DNA of 64,000 nucleotides from JAFKFH01 sp017307375 (lineage in GTDB: Bacteria; Pseudomonadota; Alphaproteobacteria; Ferrovibrionales; Ferrovibrionaceae): the NCBI GenBank assembly GCA_965229335.1, contig OZ245874.1:4464001-4528000 (forward strand), read 5' to 3'. The number at the start of each line of letters is the position of its first letter. The first letter of the stretch is position 1. Positions 9,014 to 18,113 of the stretch are shown here, piece by piece. The notes below the pieces were generated by a model. The model ran no database searches. It was not told where the DNA came from and was given only the letters and a program-made list of their open reading frames with translations. The position numbers were made by a program, and so were the translations under genes.

Positions 9014-9256
9014 ATGCAGACGATCTTCGTGATGGTGAAATGCGAACTCGGCCGCTCCTACGACGTGGCGGGCGAGGCAGTCGAGAATGTCGAGCAGGTG
9101 TCGGAGGTCCACTCGACCTCCGGCCAGTACGACCTGCTGATGAAGTGCTTCCTGCCGGAAGGCGAGGATATCGGGCATTTCGTCGTCTCGCGCCTGCAGA
9201 CCATTCCGGGCGTGCGCGACACGTTCACGCTGATCACCTTCAAGGCTTTTTCGTAA
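9014..9256 (+). CDS. Stand-alone Lrp/AsnC ligand-binding (RAM) domain protein
   Basis: The 80-residue protein is only the alpha/beta sandwich RAM domain of Lrp/AsnC regulators (VMVKCELGRSYDVAGEAVE, VSEVHSTSGQYDLLMKCF, TIPGVRDTFTLITFKAF); the helix-turn-helix half is missing. Such stand-alone domains form dimers or larger rings and bind amino acids. They may modulate full-length Lrp proteins or act as small-molecule sensors. The gene begins two bases after the helicase stop, so the pair is probably translated together. No partner Lrp gene is in the window. Confidence 0.85.
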   Translation: MQTIFVMVKCELGRSYDVAGEAVENVEQVSEVHSTSGQYDLLMKCFLPEGEDIGHFVVSRLQTIPGVRDTFTLITFKAFS

Positions 9257-9292
9257 TCACGCTGTAGCCACACGGCTACGCATCAGCTACCG

Positions 9293-9317
9293 TCCTCCCC
9301 AATAACCTTGGGGAGGA
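9293..9317 (+). promoter_or_regulatory. Hairpin sequestering the GMC-oxidoreductase ribosome site
   Basis: TCCTCCCC (9293-9300) is exactly complementary to GGGGAGGA (9310-9317), which is the Shine-Dalgarno for the ATG at 9325; the loop is nine bases. A second hairpin, GTAGCC (9264-9269) with GGCTAC (9274-9279), lies just upstream and could end the helicase transcript. The pairing is seen directly; a regulatory role is inference. Confidence 0.5.
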
Positions 9318-9324
9318 AACGGCG

Positions 9325-10923
9325 ATGTACGACTATGTCGTGGTCGGTGCCGGCTCGGCCGGTTGCGTGCTTGCCAATCGGTTGAGCGAGGATGGCAATG
9401 CCCGCGTCCTGCTGCTCGAAGCCGGGCCGGCCGACCGCTCGCCGTTCATCCACATGCCGGCCGGCGTCGTCAAGCTGATGGAATCGCGCTACGACTGGGC
9501 CTACTGGACCGAGCCGCAGGCGCAGATGCACGGCCGCAAGCTGTACTGGCCGCGCGGTCGCACGCTGGGCGGCTCGTCCTCGATCAACGCGATGATCTAC
9601 ATCCGCGGCCAGGCGCAGGATTACGATGTCTGGCGCCAGCTTGGCAACGAGGGCTGGAGCTTCGACGACGTCCTGCCCTTCTTTCGCCGGGCGCAGAATC
9701 AGGAGCGCGGCGAGGATGCGCTGCATGGCGTCGGTGGGCCGCTCAACGTCGCCGACCACATCCATCGCAACCCGTTGACGCAGGATTTCCTCGATGCCGC
9801 CGTTTCCGCCGGCCATCGGCTCAACCCCGATTTCAACGGGCCGCAGCAGGAGGGGTTCGGCTTCTACCAGGTCACGCAGAAGAAGGGCCGGCGCTGGAGC
9901 GCCGCGGCCGCCTATCTGCGTCCGGCCCTGTCCCGCCCGAATCTGACGGTCATCACCGAGGCGCTGGCCTTGCGCGTGCTGACCGCCAGCGGGCGGGCCA
10001 TCGGCGTCGAATACTCCCGCCGCGGCGGCCCGGCCCGTCAGGCGATGGCGGCCTGCGAGGTGATTCTCGCCGGCGGCGCGGTCAACTCGCCGCAACTGCT
10101 GATGCTGTCGGGAATCGGTCCGGCGGCGGAGCTGGAAAAGGTCGGGGTGCCGGTCGTCCATCACCTGCCGGGCGTCGGCCGCAACCTGCAGGACCATATC
10201 GACGTCAACCTGATCGCCGACTGCCGCCCGGGCACCCGCACCTATGACGGGCTGGACAAGCCGTTGCCGTCGGTCAAGGTCGCCTGGGACTTCTACCTGA
10301 AGGGAAACGGCCCGGGCACTTCGAACGCGGCGGAGGCCGGCGGCTTCGTGCGCCTGGGCGTCGACCAGGCCACGCCCGACCTGCAGTATCATTTCATCCC
10401 GGCCTATATCATCGACCATGCCCGGGTGAAGCCGGGCGGCCCGGGCCTGACGCTGCACATGTGCACGCTGCGCCCGCGTTCCACCGGCGAGATCCGCCTG
10501 AAATCGTCCGATCCCCGCCAGGCCCCGGCAATCGACCCGAACTATTTCGCCGATCCGGCCGACCTGCAGACGCTGGTCGAAGGCCTGAAGGTCGGGCGTG
10601 ACATCTTTGCCCAGACGCCGCTTGCCCGCGTCGTCGCCGGCGAGCGCTTTCCCGGCCCGGATATCCGCAGCGACGCCGAGCTCGCCGACTTCGTCCGCCG
10701 CGCCGCCGAGACCGAGTACCATCCCGTCGGCACCTGCCGGATGGGTGCGGATACCCAGGCGGTCGTCGACCATCGGTTGCGCGTCCACGGCATCGACGGC
10801 CTGCGCGTGGCCGATGCCTCGATCATGCCGCGGCTGGTCTCCGGCAACACCAATGCGCCGACGATCATGATCGGTGAAAAAGCGGCGGATATGATTCGGG
10901 CAGACGCCGTAAAATCTCCGTGA
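9325..10923 (+). CDS. GMC-family oxidoreductase (choline dehydrogenase-like)
   Basis: The 532-residue flavoprotein starts with the FAD dinucleotide fold (VVGAGSAGCVLANRLSE, LLLEAGP). It has both GMC signatures: PRGRTLGGSSSINAMIYIRG near residue 80 and GGAVNSPQLLMLSGIGP near 250. The C-terminal substrate domain has the catalytic His in YHPVGTCRMG and the second residue in SGNTNAPT. It would oxidise an alcohol, with FAD as cofactor, in the cytoplasm. It resembles BetA/alkanol dehydrogenases, but no glycine-betaine genes are nearby, so the substrate is open. The ribosome site GGGGAGG is strong but lies in a hairpin. It precedes the first Liv-type cluster in the same direction by 159 bases. Confidence 0.9.
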   Translation: MYDYVVVGAGSAGCVLANRLSEDGNARVLLLEAGPADRSPFIHMPAGVVKLMESRYDWAYWTEPQAQMHGRKLYWPRGRTLGGSSSINAMIYIRGQAQDYDVWRQLGNEGWSFDDVLPFFRRAQNQERGEDALHGVGGPLNVADHIHRNPLTQDFLDAAVSAGHRLNPDFNGPQQEGFGFYQVTQKKGRRWSAAAAYLRPALSRPNLTVITEALALRVLTASGRAIGVEYSRRGGPARQAMAACEVILAGGAVNSPQLLMLSGIGPAAELEKVGVPVVHHLPGVGRNLQDHIDVNLIADCRPGTRTYDGLDKPLPSVKVAWDFYLKGNGPGTSNAAEAGGFVRLGVDQATPDLQYHFIPAYIIDHARVKPGGPGLTLHMCTLRPRSTGEIRLKSSDPRQAPAIDPNYFADPADLQTLVEGLKVGRDIFAQTPLARVVAGERFPGPDIRSDAELADFVRRAAETEYHPVGTCRMGADTQAVVDHRLRVHGIDGLRVADASIMPRLVSGNTNAPTIMIGEKAADMIRADAVKSP

Positions 10924-11082
10924 ACTGCCGGTTTTTCAGGCACTTGCCGGCTCCGCCTCACATACCTGAACCGATCGTCACCTTAATGCTTGCCAGGATC
11001 GCGGTCGGCTGGCATATGCTCATGCGCCCGAGAAATGAAAACGACGTACAGCGACACGCTGACAGGGAGGTACAGGGCGCGT

Positions 11083-11830
11083 ATGGGACAGGACTACATT
11101 CTTGAAACCACGGGCCTGACGAAGCAGTTCAAGGGATTCTTCGCGGTGCGCGACGTGGCGCTGCAGGTCCGCCGGCACAGCATCCATGCGCTGATCGGGC
11201 CGAACGGCGCAGGCAAGACGACCTGCTTCAACCTGTTGACCAAGTTCCTGATCCCGACCGGCGGCCGGATCATGTACAACGGCCGCGACATCACCAAGGT
11301 CGGGTCGGCGGCGATCGCCCAGTCGGGCCTGGTCCGGTCGTTCCAGATCTCGGCGGTGTTTCCGCATCTGACGGTGCTGGAGAACGTCCGCGTCGCGTTG
11401 CAGCGCAAGCTGGGCACCTCGTTCCATTTCTGGAAGTCCGAAAGCTCGCTGAACGGCCTGAACGGCCGGGCGCGCGAGCTGATCGACGCCGTCGGTCTGA
11501 CCCCCTATGTCGACGCGACGGCGGGCGAGCTGGCCTATGGCCGCAAGCGCGCGCTGGAGATCGCCACGACGCTGGCGCTCGAGCCGGAGATGATGCTGCT
11601 GGACGAGCCGATGGCCGGCCTCGGCCACGAGGATATCGGCCGCATCACCGAACTGATCCGCGCGGCGGCCAAGGGCCGCACGGTGCTGATGGTCGAGCAC
11701 AACATGAACGTCGTCGCCTCGCTGTCGGACCGCATCACCGTGCTGGCGCGCGGCGAGGTGCTGGCCGAGGGGCCGTATGAAGACGTGTCGAAGAATCCGG
11801 CCGTGATCGAGGCCTATGTGGGGACCGGCC

Positions 11831-11838
<8 letters not shown>
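11083..11838 (+). CDS. livG: HAAT ABC transporter ATPase, LivG type (cluster 1)
   Basis: The 251-residue ATPase has Walker A GPNGAGKT, a degenerate signature (LAYGRKRALEIA), Walker B MMLLDEPMAG and switch His in MVEHNMN. The extra insert after Q-loop (LGTSFHFWKSES) and the DEPMAGL string are typical of LivG rather than LivF. ATG 11083 follows GGGAGG at 11065-11070 with a rather long spacing; the frame is open back to a TTG at 10990, but those residues do not resemble the family. Its end overlaps livF by eight bases. It would power uptake of a branched-chain amino acid, amide or similar small organic solute. Confidence 0.9.
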
Positions 11839-12535
<697 letters not shown>

Positions 12536-12584
12536 GCCCCCGCGGAACAGGGACTGCAAATCTCACTGGGAGGAGATCAAGAAG

Positions 12585-13799
12585 ATGGCTTGGAAGACCG
12601 GATTGCTCGGCGCTGCGGCGCTCGCCCTTCTCGCCGGCATGGCACAGGCCCAGGACACCGGGCCGATCAGGATCGGCGTGATGAACGACATGACCGGCGT
12701 CTATGCCGACGTGTCGGGCAAGGGCGGCGCGCTGGCGGCGCGGATGGCGGCCGAGGACTTCGGCGGCAAGGTGCTGGGGCGGCCGATCGAGATCCTCGAG
12801 GCCGATCATCAGAACAAGCCGGACGTCGGCTCGAACGTCGTGCGCCAATGGTTCGACCGTGACGGCGTGCTGGCGGTGGCCGACGTGCCGACCTCGTCGG
12901 TCGCGCTGGCGGTCAACGAGATCGCACGCGAGAAGAAGCGCGTCTTCCTCGTCTCGGGCGCCGCATCGTCGGACCTGACCGGCAAGGCCTGCTCGCCGAC
13001 GACGATCCACTGGACCTACGACACCTATGCCCTCGGCTACGGCACCGGCAAGACGCTGGTCGAGCAGGGTGGCGACACGTGGTTCTTCCTGACCGCGGAC
13101 TATGCCTTCGGCCAGGCGCTCGAGCGCGACACGACGTCGTTCGTCCAGCAGGGCGGCGGCAAGGTGCTGGGCGGCGTCAGGGTCCCGCTGGCGACCAACG
13201 ATTTCTCGTCCTACCTGCTGCAGGCCCAGGCGTCGAAGGCCAAGGTCATCGGCCTGGCCAACGCCGGCGGGGACACCATCAACTCGATCAAGCAGGCATC
13301 CGAATTTGGCATCGTCGCCGGCGGCCAGCGTCTGGCCGGCCTGCTGATGTTCATCACCGACATCCACGCCCTCGGCCTCAACACCGCCCAGGGCCTGGTC
13401 GCGACCGAATCGTTCTACTGGAACCTGAACGACGAGACCCGCGCCTGGTCGAAGAAGTGGTCGGACAAGATGGGCGGCGGCAAGATGCCCTCGATGGTCC
13501 AGGCCGGCATCTACGGCTCGGTCATGCATTACCTGAAGGCGATGCAGGCGGCGAACTCGACCGATGCCGAGACCGTGGTCAAGAAGATGAAGGAGATGCC
13601 GGTCAACGACTTCATGTCGAAGGACGTGAAGATCCGCGAGGACGGCCGCGTGCTGCGCGACTTCTACCTGGTCCAGGTCAAGAAGCCGGCGGAATCGAAG
13701 GGCCCGTGGGACTACTACAACATCCTGGCGACCATCCCGGGCGACAAGGCGGCCCGTCCGCTCGACCAGGGCGGCTGCGCGTTCGTCAAGAAGGGCTGA
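12585..13799 (+). CDS. HAAT ABC transporter substrate-binding protein (cluster 1)
   Basis: The 404-residue protein has a Sec signal peptide (WKTGLLGAAALALLAGMAQAQ, cleavage after AQA) and a Peripla_BP_6 fold (IRIGVMNDMTGVYADVSGKGG, ILEADHQNKPDVGSNVVRQW, WFFLTADYAFGQ, DFSSYLLQAQASKAKVIGLANAG). It captures a solute in the periplasm for the LivHM pore. The subfamily is the one usually annotated for amino acids or for aromatic or short-chain acids, so substrate is not assigned. GGGAGGAG at 12568-12575 sets the ATG at 12585. A 12-base-pair hairpin follows the gene, before livH. Confidence 0.9.
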   Translation: MAWKTGLLGAAALALLAGMAQAQDTGPIRIGVMNDMTGVYADVSGKGGALAARMAAEDFGGKVLGRPIEILEADHQNKPDVGSNVVRQWFDRDGVLAVADVPTSSVALAVNEIAREKKRVFLVSGAASSDLTGKACSPTTIHWTYDTYALGYGTGKTLVEQGGDTWFFLTADYAFGQALERDTTSFVQQGGGKVLGGVRVPLATNDFSSYLLQAQASKAKVIGLANAGGDTINSIKQASEFGIVAGGQRLAGLLMFITDIHALGLNTAQGLVATESFYWNLNDETRAWSKKWSDKMGGGKMPSMVQAGIYGSVMHYLKAMQAANSTDAETVVKKMKEMPVNDFMSKDVKIREDGRVLRDFYLVQVKKPAESKGPWDYYNILATIPGDKAARPLDQGGCAFVKKG

Positions 13800-13806
13800 T
13801 CTGAAG

Positions 13807-13834
13807 GCGGGGCGTGCCGCCCGGCACGCCCCGC
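13807..13834 (+). terminator. Strong hairpin between SBP and livH (cluster 1)
   Basis: Arms at 13807-13818 (GCGGGGCGTGCC) and 13823-13834 (GGCACGCCCCGC) form a perfect 12-base-pair stem with a four-base loop, eight bases after the SBP stop. No T-run follows. It probably protects the SBP message from 3' decay or partly attenuates read-through into livHM, as at 17130. Confidence 0.65.
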
Positions 13835-13887
13835 GCTTCGATCGGATGATCTGGTGGGATCGACGTGCGTAGGGAGATGGCGTCGCA

Positions 13888-14769
13888 ATGATTGAAATTT
13901 TCGGGATACCGAGCCAGGCACTGTTCGCCCAATTGCTGCTCGGCCTGATCAATGGCGCGTTCTACGCGATGCTGAGCCTGGGGCTTGCCGTGATCTTCGG
14001 CATGCTCAACGTCATCAACTTCACCCATGGCGCCCAGTACATGATGGGCGCGTTCGTCGCCTGGATGGCACTGAACTGGGCCGGCATCGGCTACTGGTGG
14101 TCGCTGCTGCTGACACCGCTCATCGTCGGCGCGTTCGGCGTGCTGCTCGAACGCGTGTTCCTCAGGCATCTCTACCATCTGGACCATCTCTACGGCCTGC
14201 TGCTCACCTTCGGGCTGTCGCTGATCATCGAGGGGCTGTTCCGCTACCAGTTCGGCTCGTCGGGCCTGCCCTACAACAATCCGATGCCGGGCGGCACCAA
14301 TCTCGGCTTCATGTTCCTGCCGTGGTATCGCGGCTGGGTCGTCATCGCCTCGCTGGTGATCTGCCTCGCCACCTGGTTCGTGATCGAGAAGACCAAGCTC
14401 GGCGCCTATCTGCGCGCCGCCACCGAAAATCCGACGCTGGTCCGCGCCTTCGGCATCAACGTCCCGCGCATGGTCATGCTGACCTACGGTTTCGGCGTCG
14501 GTCTCGCCGGTCTCGGCGGCGCCCTGGCCGCGCCGATCCAGAACGTCAGCCCGCTGATGGGCTCCAGCCTGATCATCGTCGTCTTCGCCGTCGTCGTCAT
14601 CGGCGGCATGGGCTCGATCATGGGGTCGATCGTCACCGGCTTCGGCCTCGGCCTGGTCGAGGGCCTGACCAAGGTCTTCTATCCGCAAGCCTCCAACACG
14701 GTGATCTTCATCATCATGGCCATCGTCCTGCTGATCCGCCCCGCCGGCCTGTTCGGCCAGACGAAGTGA
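13888..14769 (+). CDS. livH: HAAT ABC transporter permease, LivH type (cluster 1)
   Basis: The 293-residue integral membrane protein has about eight hydrophobic helices and the LivH family patterns LLLGLINGAFYAMLSLGLAVIFGMLNVINFTHGA at its start and GMGSIMGSIVTGFGLG near the C-terminus, the cytoplasmic loop that contacts the ATPases. It forms half of the pore with the following LivM, whose gene begins 13 bases after its stop. AGGGAG at about 13871 serves as the ribosome site. Confidence 0.92.
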   Translation: MIEIFGIPSQALFAQLLLGLINGAFYAMLSLGLAVIFGMLNVINFTHGAQYMMGAFVAWMALNWAGIGYWWSLLLTPLIVGAFGVLLERVFLRHLYHLDHLYGLLLTFGLSLIIEGLFRYQFGSSGLPYNNPMPGGTNLGFMFLPWYRGWVVIASLVICLATWFVIEKTKLGAYLRAATENPTLVRAFGINVPRMVMLTYGFGVGLAGLGGALAAPIQNVSPLMGSSLIIVVFAVVVIGGMGSIMGSIVTGFGLGLVEGLTKVFYPQASNTVIFIIMAIVLLIRPAGLFGQTK

Positions 14770-14782
14770 CGGAGGGCGCAAG

Positions 14783-15709
14783 ATGACAACCACCCGGATC
14801 GCCGCCCTCGTCCTGCTCGCCCTGGCGCTGCTCGCGCCCACCGTCATCTACCCGCTGTTCCTGATGAAGGTGCTGTGCTTTGCCCTGTTCGCCTGCGCCT
14901 TCAACCTGCTGATCGGCTATGTCGGCCTGCTCTCCTTCGGCCACGCCGCCTTCTTCGGCATGGCCGCCTACGTCACCGGCCATGCCGTCAAGGTCTGGGG
15001 CTGGCCGACCGAGATCGGCATTCTCGCCGGCACCGTCGTCGCCGCCCTGCTCGGCCTCGTCTTCGGCCTGATCGCCATCCGCCGCCAGGGCATCTACTTC
15101 GCGATGATCACCCTGGCTCTCGCCCAGATGGTGTTCTTCTTCTCGCTGCAGGCGCCCTTCACCGGCGGCGAGGACGGCATCCAGGCGATCCCGCGCCGCC
15201 CGCTGCTCGGCTTCATCAACATCCAGAACGACCTGACCTTCTACTACGTCGTGCTGGCGATCTTCCTGTTCGGCTTCGCCGTCATCTACCGCACCGTCCA
15301 CTCGCCCTTCGGCCAGGTGCTCAAGGCGATCCGCGAGAACGAGCCGCGCGCCGTCTCGCTCGGCTACAAGGTCGACCGCTACAAGCTTCTGGCCTTCGTC
15401 CTCTCCACCGCGCTGGCCGGCCTCGCCGGCTCGACCAAGGCGATCGTCTTCCAGCTCGCCTCGCTCACCGACGTCCACTGGGGCATGTCCGGCGAGGTCG
15501 TGCTGATGACCCTGGTCGGCGGCATCGGCACCATCCTCGGCCCCGTCGTCGGCGCCGCCATCATCGTCGCCATGCAGAACTATCTCGCCTCCATCGGCGA
15601 ATGGGTCCTCGTCGTCCAGGGCATCGTCTTCGTCGTCATCGTCATGGCCTTCCGCAAGGGCATCGTCGGCGAGATCGCAGACAGGTTGAAGCGCCGCTTC
15701 GCGGCCTGA
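14783..15709 (+). CDS. livM: HAAT ABC transporter permease, LivM type (cluster 1)
   Basis: The 308-residue permease has about nine hydrophobic segments and the LivM signatures LLIGYVGLLSFGHAAFFGMA and GGIGTILGPVVGAAIIV, plus the ATPase-coupling loop KAIRENEPRAVSLGY. GGAGG at 14772-14776 lies seven bases before the ATG. It completes transporter cluster 1 (livG, livF, SBP, livH, livM). A GC-rich hairpin follows within 20 bases of the stop. Confidence 0.92.
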   Translation: MTTTRIAALVLLALALLAPTVIYPLFLMKVLCFALFACAFNLLIGYVGLLSFGHAAFFGMAAYVTGHAVKVWGWPTEIGILAGTVVAALLGLVFGLIAIRRQGIYFAMITLALAQMVFFFSLQAPFTGGEDGIQAIPRRPLLGFINIQNDLTFYYVVLAIFLFGFAVIYRTVHSPFGQVLKAIRENEPRAVSLGYKVDRYKLLAFVLSTALAGLAGSTKAIVFQLASLTDVHWGMSGEVVLMTLVGGIGTILGPVVGAAIIVAMQNYLASIGEWVLVVQGIVFVVIVMAFRKGIVGEIADRLKRRFAA

Positions 15710-15725
15710 ATTTCTGCCTATGACG

Positions 15726-15757
15726 CGGCCGCGCGGTGTTCGCACATCGCGCGGCCG
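15726..15757 (+). terminator. Hairpin after cluster 1
   Basis: Arms CGGCCGCGCG (15726-15735) and CGCGCGGCCG (15748-15757) pair perfectly around a 12-base loop, 17 bases after livM. Only TTC follows, so it is a terminator candidate without a U-tract. Confidence 0.5.
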
Positions 15758-15789
15758 TTCGATTCTGGCACCGGCGGCCAACAAACGAT

Positions 15790-15818
15790 TTGAAGGACAA
15801 CCGCCGCTGGGCTATCAT
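15790..15818 (+). promoter_or_regulatory. Sigma-70-type promoter for transporter cluster 2
   Basis: TTGAAG (15790-15795) and TATCAT (15813-15818) are separated by exactly 17 bases, four of six matches to each consensus box or better. The start point would fall near 15825, giving a leader of about 120 bases before the SBP ATG. Confidence 0.5.
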
Positions 15819-15821
15819 ACC

Positions 15822-15922
15822 TGCAGAATAATTCCGCGAACGCAGTGCACGATAGTGCTCATGCAGAATAGTTCCAGGCAACGCTCGTCGAACGGGCGGT
15901 AAAGTACCGCTCGTCAAACGAG
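15822..15922 (+). repeat. Two pairs of direct repeats in the cluster 2 leader
   Basis: TGCAGAATAATTCC (15822-15835) recurs as TGCAGAATAGTTCC (15862-15875), 13 of 14 identical, 40 bases apart. CGCTCGTCGAACG (15882-15894) recurs as CGCTCGTCAAACG (15908-15920), 12 of 13 identical, 26 bases apart; the second copy contains the dyad CTCGT-CAA-ACGAG (15910-15922). These look like paired regulator-binding sites. Confidence 0.5.
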
Positions 15923-15944
15923 TACCCACGGGGAGGAAAACAGA

Positions 15945-17120
15945 ATGTCGTTGAAAACGGTGCTTTTGGCCGGCTCGGCCCTGCTCGCCCTCGGCATCTC
16001 GCCGGCTTACGCGCAGAGCGAAGTCAAGATCGGCTTCATCACCACCCTGACCGGCGGCAACGCCAATATCGGCCAGGACATGCGCGACGCGGTCGAACTG
16101 GCGCTCGACCACATGGGCCGCAAGATGGCCGGCAAGCCGGTCAAGGTGATCTACGAAGACGACGACCAGAAGCCCGAGGTCGGCAAGCAGAAGGCCGAAA
16201 AGCTCGTCCAGAGCGACAAGGTCGATTTCGTCTCCGGCTTCATCTGGTCGAACGTGCTGCTGGCCGCGGCCAAGCCGGTCACCGATGCCAAGGTCTTCCT
16301 GGTCAATGCCAATGCCGGCGCGACGCAATTCGTCGGCGCGCAGTGCAACCCGTATTTCTTCTCGACCTCCTGGGGCAACGACCAGATGCCCGCGGCGATG
16401 GGCGAGCTGATGAACCAGAAGGGCGTCGCCCGCGCCTACGCGATCACCGGCAACTACGCGGCCGGCCGCGACATGGTCAAGGGCTGGCAGGACGCGTTCA
16501 AGGGCCAGGTGGTCGGCACCGACCTGACCAAGTGGCCCGACCAGCTCGACTTCTCGGCCGAGATCTCCAAGATCCGCAATTCCAACGCCCAGGGCGTGTT
16601 CTTCTTCTTCCCCGGCGCCCACGGCATCCAGTTCATCACCCAGTACACCCAGGCCGGGCTGAAGGACAAGATTCCGCTCTACAGCGTGTTCGCGATCGAC
16701 CAGCTCTCGATACCGCTGCTCAAGGACAACGCCGTAGGCGTCATCCAGACCGGCCCGTGGACCGCCGACCTGCCCTACGCCGCCAACCAGAAGTTCGTCA
16801 CCGACTTCAAGAAGAAGTTCAACAAGGTGCCCACCTTCTACGCCGCGCAGACCTACGATGCGATCAACCTGATCGCCTCGGGCGTGGCCGGTGCCAAGGG
16901 CGACCTGAAGGACAAGGAAGCGATCCGGGCGGCGATGAAGAAGGCCAACATCCAGTCGGTGCGCGGGCCGTTCAAGCTCGGCCCCAACCAGGTGCCCGTG
17001 CTCGACATCTACCAGCAGGTCGTCGAGAAGGCGGCCGACGGCGACTACCAGCAGCTCACCGTCTCGACGGTGCTGAAGGACAGCGTCTCGTCCGCCGCTT
17101 CCGCCTGCAAGATGCAGTAA
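15945..17120 (+). CDS. HAAT ABC transporter substrate-binding protein (cluster 2)
   Basis: The 391-residue protein has a Sec signal peptide (LLAGSALLALGISPAYAQ, cleavage after AYA) and a Peripla_BP_6 fold (VKIGFITTLTGGNANIGQDM, VIYEDDDQKPEVGKQKAEKL, FFFFPGAHGIQFITQY, FYAAQTYDAINLIA). A pair of cysteines (AQCNPYFF and the C-terminal SACKMQ) could form a disulfide. It resembles the SBPs of aromatic-acid or amino-acid HAAT systems more than LivJ/K, but this is pattern recall. GGGGAGG fixes the start. It leads an operon SBP-H-M-G-F, and a hairpin separates it from livH. Confidence 0.9.
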   Translation: MSLKTVLLAGSALLALGISPAYAQSEVKIGFITTLTGGNANIGQDMRDAVELALDHMGRKMAGKPVKVIYEDDDQKPEVGKQKAEKLVQSDKVDFVSGFIWSNVLLAAAKPVTDAKVFLVNANAGATQFVGAQCNPYFFSTSWGNDQMPAAMGELMNQKGVARAYAITGNYAAGRDMVKGWQDAFKGQVVGTDLTKWPDQLDFSAEISKIRNSNAQGVFFFFPGAHGIQFITQYTQAGLKDKIPLYSVFAIDQLSIPLLKDNAVGVIQTGPWTADLPYAANQKFVTDFKKKFNKVPTFYAAQTYDAINLIASGVAGAKGDLKDKEAIRAAMKKANIQSVRGPFKLGPNQVPVLDIYQQVVEKAADGDYQQLTVSTVLKDSVSSAASACKMQ

Positions 17121-17129
17121 GGCTCGATC

Positions 17130-17175
17130 GGGCGACATCCCTCAGGCTTCGGCCGGCGGGGGTGTCGCCCCTTTT
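17130..17175 (+). terminator. Attenuator-like hairpin between SBP and livH (cluster 2)
   Basis: Positions 17130-17141 pair with 17159-17170 over 12 base pairs (one T-G wobble) around a 17-base loop, followed by CTTTTGTT. This is the best intrinsic-terminator candidate of the two transporter clusters. Partial read-through would yield more SBP than permease, as is usual for ABC importers. Confidence 0.65.
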
Positions 17176-17190
17176 GTTGCCCATAAGCAC

Positions 17191-18108
17191 ATGATCCTCT
17201 TTATCGAGCAGATTCTGAACGGCGTGCAGATCGGCCTGCTGCTGTTCCTGCTGGCTGCCGGCCTGACCCTCGTGTTCGGCATCATGGACCTGGTGAACCT
17301 GGCCCATGGCTCGCTCTACATGATGGGCGCGTATTTCGCCGCCGTGCTGACCAAGCTGACCGGTTCGTTCTTCCTCGGCGCGCTGCTGGCCCTGCCGGCG
17401 GCGCTGCTGCTCGGCATCGTCGTCGAAGTCGTGGCGCTCAGATCGCTCTACAGCCGCGACCATCTCGACCAGGTGCTGGCGACCTTCGGCCTGATCCTGT
17501 TCTTCAACGAGGCGGCACAGCTGGTATTCGGCGTTGCCGGCATGACCATCCCGCTGCCCGAGGCGCTGCAGGGCCAGATCCAGATTATGCCCGGCCTGCC
17601 CTACCCGACCTATCGCTTCGTCGTGGTCGCGGTCGGCCTCGCCTGCGCGCTGTTCCTCTACTGGCTGGTTGTGCGCACCCGCGTTGGCATGCTGATCCGC
17701 GCCGGCGCCTCCAACCGCGAGATGGCCGGCGCGCTGGGCGTCAACATCGCCCGGCTCTATACGCTGGTCTTCGGCCTGGGCGCGGCGCTCGCCGCCCTCG
17801 CCGGGCTGATGGCCGCGCCGATCACCACCGTCCGCGTCGGCATGGGCGAGAACATCCTGATCCTCGCCTTCGTCGTCATCGTCATCGGCGGCATCGGCTC
17901 GGTCCGCGGCGCGTTCGTCGCGGCCTTCCTGGTCGGCCTGCTCGACACCGTCGGCCGCGCCTTCCTGCCCGATATCCTGACCCTGTTCATCAATCCGATC
18001 CAGGCGGCGTCCCTGGCCCAGGGACTGTCCTCGATGCTGATCTACATCCTGATGGCCCTGGTGCTGGTCGTGCGACCTGCCGGGCTGTTCCCGGCGCCGG
18101 GGCGCTGA
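17191..18108 (+). CDS. livH: HAAT ABC transporter permease, LivH type (cluster 2)
   Basis: The 305-residue membrane protein has the LivH opening motif (GVQIGLLLFLLAAGLTLVFGIMDLVNLAHG) and the coupling-loop region GGIGSVRGAFVAAFLVG. About eight hydrophobic helices are visible. No good ribosome site precedes the ATG; the SBP attenuator ends 15 bases upstream, so translation may be weak or depend on mRNA structure. livM begins five bases after its stop. It is clearly diverged from LivH of cluster 1, so the clusters are not a recent tandem duplication. Confidence 0.92.
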   Translation: MILFIEQILNGVQIGLLLFLLAAGLTLVFGIMDLVNLAHGSLYMMGAYFAAVLTKLTGSFFLGALLALPAALLLGIVVEVVALRSLYSRDHLDQVLATFGLILFFNEAAQLVFGVAGMTIPLPEALQGQIQIMPGLPYPTYRFVVVAVGLACALFLYWLVVRTRVGMLIRAGASNREMAGALGVNIARLYTLVFGLGAALAALAGLMAAPITTVRVGMGENILILAFVVIVIGGIGSVRGAFVAAFLVGLLDTVGRAFLPDILTLFINPIQAASLAQGLSSMLIYILMALVLVVRPAGLFPAPGR

Positions 18109-18113
18109 CCGCC

